Source: an uncultured Spirochaetaceae bacterium
Lineage (GTDB): Bacteria; Spirochaetota; Spirochaetia; Sphaerochaetales; Sphaerochaetaceae
Direction of reading: 5' to 3'
DNA: 16,113 nt
NCBI GenBank assembly: GCA_946414625.1
Contig: CAMKPI010000023.1
Span: 1-16,113, forward strand
Numbering within the stretch: the first letter of the stretch is position 1; the number at the start of each line of letters is the position of its first letter. This document shows positions 10,514 through 16,113 of this stretch, one piece after another. The translations under genes and the position numbers were made by a program. Under the pieces are notes generated by a model. The model was not told the origin of the DNA and ran no database searches. It saw only the letters and a program-made list of their open reading frames with translations.

Positions 10514-10572
10514 TGAAAAGAATTTTTGCTTTTTTAGACAACTATATTTTACCCCGGTTATAATTCTTTTCA
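10514..10572. repeat. 10-bp inverted repeat flanking a plus-strand promoter candidate
   Basis: TGAAAAGAAT (10514-10523) and ATTCTTTTCA (10563-10572) are perfect inverted copies with 39 nt between them. The left arm lies 7 nt upstream of the minus-strand -35. The pair brackets a plus-strand promoter candidate, with the right arm overlapping its -10. This geometry would suit a regulator controlling two divergent promoters, but AT-rich 10-mers can also recur by chance. Confidence 0.4.
10535..10564 (+). promoter_or_regulatory. Plus-strand sigma70-type promoter candidate
   Basis: TAGACA (10535-10540; five of six matches to TTGACA) is separated by 18 nt from a perfect TATAAT (10559-10564). Transcription would start near 10571 and run rightwards through the degenerate repeat array towards the adenylation gene at 11260. 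The only caution is the AT-rich background. Confidence 0.45.
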
Positions 10573-10685
10573 GCATAAAAATTTTCCAAAAACTTGCGCA
10601 TTGCCGGCGACCGTCTGCTTTTCTTTTTTATTTTATCACCTGTCAACTTTTAAAATCAATCGAGAAGACGGATTCTTCGGTCCGC

Positions 10686-10925
10686 AAAAACGCAAACCTA
10701 TGAATTTTCCGGAATGAAAATTGCCGTTTCGCGGTTTTTTCTTGCCGTTTCGCGGATTTTTCCGGCAAACAAAACTACCGTCCTACGAATTTTCAAACCG
10801 CAAAATCTCAGACCTTCGCATTTTCAAACATGCAAAATTGCCGTCCTATGGATTCTCAAACAGCGAAATTTCAGTCCTACACATTTTTAAATAAAAAACA
10901 CAGGACTGGGGATTCTTGAATTTGA
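10686..10925. repeat. Degenerate tandem array of about 31-nt units, with a 21-nt tandem duplication
   Basis: Units beginning near 10686, 10717, 10741, 10771, 10802, 10834, 10866 and 10895 share a loose pattern: an A-run, then CCGTCCTAC or a variant, then GNATTTTCAAAC or a variant. The period is 24-32 nt, mostly 31-32. Within it, 10721-10741 and 10742-10762 are adjacent 21-nt copies (starting TTGCCGTTTCGCGG) differing at one base. It is not a CRISPR, because the copies diverge throughout and there is no constant-repeat/variable-spacer alternation. Function is unknown. Confidence 0.65.
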
Positions 10926-11218
10926 TTTTTGAATTTGCGGATTCTCAGCCGCAGGATAAATCGCTGTTCATAATGCGATTATTTTTCTGTATAATTGGCA
11001 ACAAATCGAGATTTACAGAGATAATTGCGAATACATCGAAATGCAATTGGAAATATTTCCGTATCCATGATGCGGATGAAAATGCTTTCTCTAGCCGAGC
11101 AATGTACGGAAACATAAATACTCCGGATCGGGTTCATATGAAACTCCTAAAATAGCGCAGAATACGGTTCATCGCCCTATAGGCAGCTATAAGAGAAGGC
11201 CCTGGTAAAGAACAGAGA

Positions 11219-11255
11219 TATAATGGTACGAAATGACAAGGATTGTAAGAGGGAG
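11219..11255 (+). promoter_or_regulatory. Proximal -10 box and ribosome binding site of the adenylation gene
   Basis: A perfect TATAAT (11219-11224) lacks a clear -35 at 17-18 nt. If used, transcription would start near 11231, too close to the ATG at 11233 for that codon to work, while leaving about 29 nt before the ATG at 11260. AAGAGGGAG at 11247-11255 is the ribosome binding site for 11260. Together these decide the start. Confidence 0.4.
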
Positions 11256-11259
11256 AAAA

Positions 11260-12918
11260 ATGGATAATATCAGCTGGAAAGATAAAGAAGCGAACACATT
11301 GCAGCTGTTTGAAGGCTGGGTTATCAGAACACCTAATCGTCGTGCGGTAGTATTTGAGCCTGGGGTAAGCGCTACCTTCAGAGAGCTGTGGGAAATTTCC
11401 GGAAAAATCTACGCACATCTGAAAGCGCGCGGCATAGGCCGAGAAGATGTGGTTATGTACCATCTGCCAAGAGGAATCGAACTGTATGCCTGTATGCTGG
11501 GAACCATGCGTGCCGGAGCGGCGTTCACTATGGTTGAAACAGGCACTGATCCCGAACGTACTGCATTTATCCGGAAAGATTCGGGCTGTAAACTGCTTGT
11601 GGACGAAGGATGCATCCAGGAGATACTTGAAGCGGACCCTCTGGAAGGATATGAAGAGGTCAACCTGCACAGTCTTCTTTATATTGTCTACACATCGGGG
11701 ACGACAGGGCATCCTAAAGGGGTACTGCATGAGTATGGCTCATTAGACAATTCCTGGAAAAGCGTTATTTTCAATGGTGAACCGATTTTAAATGATAACG
11801 ATACCTTTCTGAACACAAGCCCCATACCCTTTGTCGCAACGACTATTAACTTTTCATTTACCTGTGCCTTTGGCACTGCAATCGCCATGATGCCCTATAA
11901 TCGCAGGAATGACAGAGAAGCCTTTTCGGATTACCTGAAAAAAGCAAATGTGAACTGTGGGTATTTGACGCCAACCCTTTTGCGCAGACATCTGCCTTTT
12001 GACCAACCATGGCGTATGTGTGTTCTTGCGTCCGAACCTGTAGACGGACTGTATATCCAGAATATGAGATGCTATAACTGCTACGCCTCCTCGGAATCCG
12101 GTTGTTGGATAGCCGGATATGAAATCAAAAAACCAATGACGCCTACACCTGTTGGAATATCGCACAGTGATGTCGTGGTAACCATTGTGGATGATGACGG
12201 AAATGAAGTACAGCAGGGCAGCACAGGTGAAATCTGCTTCAAAACTCCCTATGTGCGGGGGTATGTCCATCAGATCGCTGCACCGTTTGAAAAACGAATA
12301 TTCCATACAAAGGATGCAGGGAAAAAGGACAGCGATGGAAATATAATAGTAGTAGGCAGAATGGATGAAATGTTCAAAGTCAGCGGATATCGTATTGAAC
12401 CTGCCGAGGTGGAAAAAGCAGTAAAGGCGGTCAGCGGTTTGAAGAATCTGGTGGTAAGAGGTTTTGTATATAAAGATGTATCCTCAATTTCGGTTTTTTA
12501 CACCGATGAGATCAAATCGGATCCCGTCATGATACATGAAAAGCTTTTGCAGCTCCTTCCCGAGTACATGATTCCGACCAATTACATCCACATGAATGAA
12601 TTTCCGCTTTTACCGTCAGGAAAAATAGATAAACAGAAGATTCTTCCGCCTGAAGGAAGTTGGGAACAGTTCAAAAATAACCCTGTCCCGGTTCTGCCTC
12701 TCACAGACAGCGGTGAGAACTTTGAAATATATGACATAGGGTGCGGCAAAGCAGTCAAACGATTCCGTTCGACTGTTCCATATGACCGGATCCGGAGAGA
12801 ACAGGTTTCCATGCAAAAAGCATACGAAAGTGGAGTTTCAAAACAAAATGCCTATGCGATAGTCCGCTTTGAATCCGATTATGGCATACTTATGGACAAA
12901 GACGGCTCCAAGGCATGA
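11260..12918 (+). CDS. Stand-alone ANL-superfamily adenylation enzyme with C-terminal truncated kinase-like segment
   Basis: A 552-aa protein starting MDNISWKDKE. Residues 1 to about 480 form an NRPS-type AMP-binding domain that would activate a carboxylic acid as acyl-adenylate. Visible motifs are the phosphate loop YTSGTTGHPKG (144-154), CYASSES (274-280, the A5 position), TKD (350-352, usually TGD), GRMDEMFKVSGYRIEPAEVE (367-384, A8 hinge) and PSGK with the catalytic lysine K455. No carrier-protein or condensation domain is attached or adjacent. Residues 488-552 (YDIGCGKAVKRFR, YDRIRREQ, AYESGVSKQNAYAIVRFESDYGILMDK) match the N-lobe pattern of phosphotransferase/TIGR02172-type kinases, which I recall as a Fibrobacter paralogous family. 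The protein stops there, without the HxD or DxD catalytic elements. AT-richer composition and opposite strand suggest acquisition. Substrate unknown; the adenylation-fold call is firm, the kinase call tentative. Confidence 0.85.
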   Translation: MDNISWKDKEANTLQLFEGWVIRTPNRRAVVFEPGVSATFRELWEISGKIYAHLKARGIGREDVVMYHLPRGIELYACMLGTMRAGAAFTMVETGTDPERTAFIRKDSGCKLLVDEGCIQEILEADPLEGYEEVNLHSLLYIVYTSGTTGHPKGVLHEYGSLDNSWKSVIFNGEPILNDNDTFLNTSPIPFVATTINFSFTCAFGTAIAMMPYNRRNDREAFSDYLKKANVNCGYLTPTLLRRHLPFDQPWRMCVLASEPVDGLYIQNMRCYNCYASSESGCWIAGYEIKKPMTPTPVGISHSDVVVTIVDDDGNEVQQGSTGEICFKTPYVRGYVHQIAAPFEKRIFHTKDAGKKDSDGNIIVVGRMDEMFKVSGYRIEPAEVEKAVKAVSGLKNLVVRGFVYKDVSSISVFYTDEIKSDPVMIHEKLLQLLPEYMIPTNYIHMNEFPLLPSGKIDKQKILPPEGSWEQFKNNPVPVLPLTDSGENFEIYDIGCGKAVKRFRSTVPYDRIRREQVSMQKAYESGVSKQNAYAIVRFESDYGILMDKDGSKA

Positions 12919-13023
12919 AAAGGCTTCCTCACAGCATTTCCTCTCCGCATTTATGTTAATGATATGCAAAGAATAAATGTCCTATCTCCTGTCTTATCAT
13001 AACGATCCGAAACGCAAAAAAGC

Positions 13024-13081
13024 AGCTTCCGCGCGTTCCTCACATCAACGACAACGTCTCGCCCTCACCCCACCGGAAGCT
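13024..13081. terminator. Possible shared terminator between convergent genes
   Basis: AGCTTCCG (13024-13031) and CGGAAGCT (13074-13081) form a perfect 8-bp inverted repeat with a 42-nt loop. It lies between the plus-strand adenylation gene and the end of rsmG. It is followed by a T-rich run on the plus strand (TTTTACTTTT) and by six Ts on the minus strand (complement of 13016-13021). The symmetrical T-tracts suit bidirectional termination, but the long loop makes it a weak candidate. Confidence 0.35.
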
Positions 13082-13082
13082 T

Positions 13083-14267
13083 TTACTTTTCAGTTCCTCT
13101 GCGTTTCAGCGCAAGCAGAAAATGCTCCATGGCAGAGGCTTTGCCGGGAGAAAACTCTACATTCATTCCGGGCAAAGAATCATAGCTTAGCGTTTCAAAA
13201 TCAAAACTTCTTCTTGTATCTGGGCTCATTTCCGCTATGTCATCCTCAATATCAGACATAGTTGCCTTATAAATAAAGACCCTGGAGCCTTCTCTTGTTA
13301 TGCGCAAAAGATCCCGTCCGATATCTGAAAGCCGCCTGAATGCACGAAAAGTTACAATATCAAAAGTAGTCTGAAGTCCGGAAAGATCCCTTTCCTCCAC
13401 GCTCACATTTTTCAAAAGTCCGAGAGAAGCTGTAACAGTTCGCAGGAATCCGGCTCTTCGTCCCATACGCTCTACAAGATGCATTTTCCAGAAATCCTTT
13501 AAATCAACGCCGCAAGAGACATACTTTGAACCGCTTAAAATTGAATCTAAAAAAATTGCAAGAACCACTCCGGGCAGCCCCGCCCCTGAGCCCAGATCAG
13601 CGAGGTGAAGAACACATGTATTGTTTTTTCTGTTTTGAATTTCACCTTTTTCATTACATAAATCAGATAACGCATGCGAAAAGGTTTCTGCCGACAACTT
13701 CAGGGCTCCTTCCGAAGGCTCTCTGTCTCCCGACTCAGAAGACGAAAAAGTCTTCCCATAAAGCCCTGCACCTCCGCCAAACATGCCTCTGTTTCCGAAA
13801 ATCCTCTTAAATATCAGTTTTGCCGGAGCAAGACTATCCAAAATATGACGCGAAACAAGCTCCTCTTCACTGGAAATATTCACAAGTGCATAACTGGGAT
13901 TGAATCGCAGAACCATGTTGCAATATGCGGCTACACGTTTAAAAAAAGCAGAAAAACCGGACCATAATAGACTCTCACCAGATTCATCCCCCGTCGGTTT
14001 TGTATCTGTTCTTAAAGGCTGATTCCGCACTCTTTCGGCTGGAACCGTCTGGGAACTTTCCTCCGCGTCCTGCATGCCTTCATCCAACACCTCATGCGTT
14101 CCTAGAGATGAGTTCTGTCTGTCGACTGAGTAATCCCTCACTTCAAATTTTGCGGAAAATTCCTCCCCTGTCGTGAATTCCCTGCTTCCACTCTGAAATT
14201 CATCGAAAAAATCCTTCCAGAATACCCGCAAAGAGCTTTCCAACAAATCCAAAGCTCTCTTTTCCAT
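13083..14267 (-). CDS. rsmG: 16S rRNA (guanine-N7) methyltransferase RsmG, enlarged by two insertions
   Basis: RsmG (GidB) makes m7G527 in 16S rRNA using S-adenosylmethionine; its loss gives low-level streptomycin resistance in several bacteria. Family features are LVSRHILDSLAPAKLI (137-152), the SAM-binding loop ADLGSGAGLPG (223-233), VDLKDFWKMHLVERMGRRAGFLRTV (254-278) and FDIVTFRAFRRL (302-313). The protein is 394 aa, against about 205-240 usually. The excess is two polar, low-complexity segments: about 27-100, splitting the N-terminal helical region, and about 155-216, just before the SAM loop. The frame is intact across both. The start ATG follows GAGGTG. It lies 55 nt downstream of mnmG in the same direction, the classic gidA-gidB arrangement, and its composition is more AT-rich than mnmG. 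Confidence 0.92.
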   Translation of the reverse strand: MEKRALDLLESSLRVFWKDFFDEFQSGSREFTTGEEFSAKFEVRDYSVDRQNSSLGTHEVLDEGMQDAEESSQTVPAERVRNQPLRTDTKPTGDESGESLLWSGFSAFFKRVAAYCNMVLRFNPSYALVNISSEEELVSRHILDSLAPAKLIFKRIFGNRGMFGGGAGLYGKTFSSSESGDREPSEGALKLSAETFSHALSDLCNEKGEIQNRKNNTCVLHLADLGSGAGLPGVVLAIFLDSILSGSKYVSCGVDLKDFWKMHLVERMGRRAGFLRTVTASLGLLKNVSVEERDLSGLQTTFDIVTFRAFRRLSDIGRDLLRITREGSRVFIYKATMSDIEDDIAEMSPDTRRSFDFETLSYDSLPGMNVEFSPGKASAMEHFLLALKRRGTEK

Positions 14268-14322
14268 TGCATCAACACCTCATCTCTGCCCTTAATAACT
14301 GTCTCCGCCGCATCCGGAACCG

Positions 14323-16113
14323 CTATTTCTGAAGATAAAGCAGAAGAACTGCAATATCGCTTGGACGAATTCCCGATATGCGCGAGGCCTGACCGACGTT
14401 CTCGGGGCGAACCGATACAAGCTTCTCGCGAGACTCGCTGGACAGCCCCTGCACAGCGGAATAATCGAAATCAATCGGAATTGTAACCTTCTCCAAATGC
14501 TCCTGACGGCGGACCGCAGAGTCCTGGCGACGAATGTATCCCTCGTATTTAACCTCCAACTCCGCACGGGTGCGTACCGCCTCAGAGAAAGAAGATATCT
14601 CTGGAATCTCATCCTTCATTGACTCAATGATCACTTCCGGCATTTTTAAAGCCTGCAACGCGTTTTTCTCCGCATACGACCGGGACGCAAGCAGCTCCTT
14701 CAAAACCCCCACCCGACGGGTCTTATCATACAGTCGCTGAAATCTCTCCCCGGAGGCTAAGCCCGCCTTGAAACCGTATTCCGTGAGCCTTTCGTCTGCG
14801 TTGTCTGAACGCAGGTTCAGCCTATATTCAGCACGGCTTGTGAACATCCGGTAAGGCTCCTTTGTACCGCGGGTGACCAGGTCGTCGATAAGCACCCCTG
14901 TATAAGCCTCGGATCTTCCCAAAACAAGCGGACTCTCCCCGCGCAGCTTCTGCGCAGCGTTGATACCGGCAACTATCCCCTGCGCCGCAGCCTCTTCATA
15001 GCCCGATGTGCCGTTTGTTTGTCCTGCGATGAAAAGACCGTCCATCAGGCGGGACTCAAGAGACGTGCGCAACTGGAGCGGATCAATATAATCATACTCC
15101 ACGGCGTACGCCGGACGCATTACAACCGCATTCTCCAGCCCCGGAACGCTGTGTATGAAATCCTTCTGCACATCCTCGGGCAGAGAGCTCGACAGACCGT
15201 TGAGGTACATCTCCTCCGTGCCCAGTCCCTCAGGCTCAACAAATACGTGGTGTCTGTCGCGATCCGGGAAACGCACCACCTTATCTTCGATTGACGGACA
15301 ATACCTGGGTCCCCTGCCGACGATCTTACCGCCGTAGAGCGGCGAACGGTCCATGTTTCTTCTTATTATCTCGTGGGTCACTTCAGAAGTATACGTGATG
15401 TAGCACGAAACCTGCTCACGCCTGGACAGAACGGGATCGTCCTCGTTCATAAAGCTGAAAGGAACGATTATCTCATCTCCCGGCTGTATTTCCATTTTTG
15501 AGAAATCCAGCGAGGACGCCTTCACCCGAGCGGGGGTTCCGGTCTTCAGCCTGCCCATCCTGAAACCCTTCTCACGAAGCTTTTCTCCAAGCCCGAACGC
15601 GCCGGGCTCTCCGAGCCTGCCCTCCGGAGCGTCGTACTCCCCGATGAAGATTTTGCCGTCCATGAAGGTTCCTGTTGTGAGTACAACAGCCCTCGCGGCA
15701 AAACGAATACCGCGGCGAGTCAGAACACCGCATACCCTGCGTCCCGAAACCGCCTCGGAATCTTCAATGTCCAGAATATCCACCACAGTGTCCATGAACA
15801 CATCAAGACCCTGCTGCCTCTCGACTGTTTCTTTTGCAAGACGTGAATAACTGAACTTGTCCGCCTGAGCTCTGGGAGCCTGAACAGCGGGTCCACGCCG
15901 ACGGTTCAATATGCGGAACTGAATCATTGTCTGGTCTATAAGACGAGCCATCTCGCCGCCCAGAGCATCCACCTCCCGAACCATGTTTCCTTTGGCAAGC
16001 CCCCCGACAGCCGGATTACATGAAAGCCTGCCTATTGTATCTATGCTTTGAGTCACAAGGAGAGTCCGAAAGCCGATCCTAGCAGAAGCCAGGCATGCTT
16101 CGATTCCCGCGTG
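14323..16113 (-). CDS. mnmG: tRNA uridine-5-carboxymethylaminomethyl modification enzyme MnmG (5' end outside window)
   Basis: MnmG (GidA) works with the GTPase MnmE, FAD and a folate cofactor to build cmnm5U/nm5U at wobble U34 of tRNAs that read split codon boxes. The frame is open to the right edge, giving 596 visible residues that start at HAGIEACLASARIGFRTLLVTQ, just after the GxGxxG of the FAD-binding Rossmann motif; about 15-20 N-terminal residues are missing. The GTG at 16054-16056 is internal, not a start. Signatures are SCNPAVGGLAKGNMVREVDALGGEMA, GPRYCPSIEDKVVRFPDR, AGQTNGTSGYEEAAAQGIVAGINAA, GTKEPYRMFTSRAEYRLNLRSDNAD, and the MnmE-contact C-terminal domain (VKYEGYIRRQ, GQASRISGIRPSDIAVLLLYL). 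It ends without the short extra tail of E. coli MnmG. Confidence 0.97.
   Translation of the reverse strand, partial: HAGIEACLASARIGFRTLLVTQSIDTIGRLSCNPAVGGLAKGNMVREVDALGGEMARLIDQTMIQFRILNRRRGPAVQAPRAQADKFSYSRLAKETVERQQGLDVFMDTVVDILDIEDSEAVSGRRVCGVLTRRGIRFAARAVVLTTGTFMDGKIFIGEYDAPEGRLGEPGAFGLGEKLREKGFRMGRLKTGTPARVKASSLDFSKMEIQPGDEIIVPFSFMNEDDPVLSRREQVSCYITYTSEVTHEIIRRNMDRSPLYGGKIVGRGPRYCPSIEDKVVRFPDRDRHHVFVEPEGLGTEEMYLNGLSSSLPEDVQKDFIHSVPGLENAVVMRPAYAVEYDYIDPLQLRTSLESRLMDGLFIAGQTNGTSGYEEAAAQGIVAGINAAQKLRGESPLVLGRSEAYTGVLIDDLVTRGTKEPYRMFTSRAEYRLNLRSDNADERLTEYGFKAGLASGERFQRLYDKTRRVGVLKELLASRSYAEKNALQALKMPEVIIESMKDEIPEISSFSEAVRTRAELEVKYEGYIRRQDSAVRRQEHLEKVTIPIDFDYSAVQGLSSESREKLVSVRPENVGQASRISGIRPSDIAVLLLYLQK

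Larger units (their letters stand above)
10507..11259. other. AT-rich intergenic region without a convincing gene
   Basis: About 750 nt separate the operon promoter from the plus-strand gene. The region contains the inverted repeat and promoter candidate near 10.55 kb, an array of degenerate units of about 31 nt (10686-10925), and two further TATAAT boxes (10990-10995, preceded at 17 nt by TTCATA; and 11219-11224). A 79-codon plus-strand ORF (10916-11155) has no visible ribosome binding site or recognisable family. The base composition is clearly more AT-rich than that of the ribosomal-protein genes. Confidence 0.6.

Noticed and set aside
10686..10925. Possible CRISPR array
   Set aside because: The units diverge along their whole length, there is no invariant repeat separated by unique spacers, and no cas gene is present.
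10916..11155. A 79-codon plus-strand ORF in the AT-rich intergenic region
   Set aside because: It has no ribosome binding site at its ATG, begins within the degenerate repeat array, shows no recognisable motif, and is no longer than chance frames nearby. It could be a gene remnant but cannot be supported.
11233..11259. Upstream ATG (11233) as the start of the adenylation gene
   Set aside because: It sits only 9 nt after a perfect TATAAT and lacks a ribosome binding site; the ATG at 11260 has AAGAGGGAG just upstream.
16054..16056. GTG or a nearby codon as the start of mnmG (MTQSIDTIG...)
   Set aside because: The frame continues to the window edge and encodes HAGIEACLASARIGFRTLL, which matches the conserved FAD-binding N-terminus, so the gene begins outside the window.

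Overview
The window looks like a chromosomal segment of a spirochaete, most likely a Treponema-like or related host-associated lineage (moderate confidence). This rests on recalled resemblance of RpoB, RpoC and L33 to spirochaetal proteins and on a conserved tRNA-Trp/secE/nusG/rpl/rpo gene order. No 16S gene or other decisive marker is present. Apart from one gene, every gene lies on the minus strand.

From about 10.5 kb leftwards runs a large information-processing operon, read right to left: tRNA-Thr(GGU), rpmG (L33), tRNA-Trp(CCA), secE, nusG, rplK (L11), rplA (L1), rplJ (L10), rplL (L7/L12), rpoB, and the first 702 codons of rpoC, which runs off the left edge. A good sigma70-type promoter (TTGACA-17-TAATTT, 10478-10506) sits upstream of tRNA-Thr. 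Some genes are tightly coupled: rplK/rplA overlap by 4 nt, rplA/rplJ are 11 nt apart and rpoB/rpoC 18 nt apart. Others are separated by long hairpin-bearing leaders: 487 nt before rplK, 166 nt before rplL and 262 nt before rpoB. These leaders are natural places for ribosomal-protein feedback, processing or attenuation.

Between this operon and the next minus-strand cluster lies an AT-richer stretch (about 10.43-13.08 kb) of different character. It holds an intergenic region of over 800 nt with a possible divergent promoter pair bracketed by an inverted repeat, then an array of degenerate units of about 31 nt. It also holds the only plus-strand gene: a stand-alone ANL-superfamily adenylation enzyme whose C-terminus continues into what looks like the N-lobe of an aminoglycoside-phosphotransferase-like kinase and then stops. 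This is the strongest candidate for acquired or undescribed biology in the window.

The right end carries mnmG (tRNA wobble-uridine cmnm5U modification; 5' end beyond the window) followed by rsmG (16S rRNA m7G methyltransferase), the common gidA-gidB pair. RsmG is almost twice the normal length because of two low-complexity insertions. RpoB carries an extra block of about 115-120 residues that E. coli lacks, and a Thr at the position equivalent to E. coli Ser531 in the rifampicin pocket.
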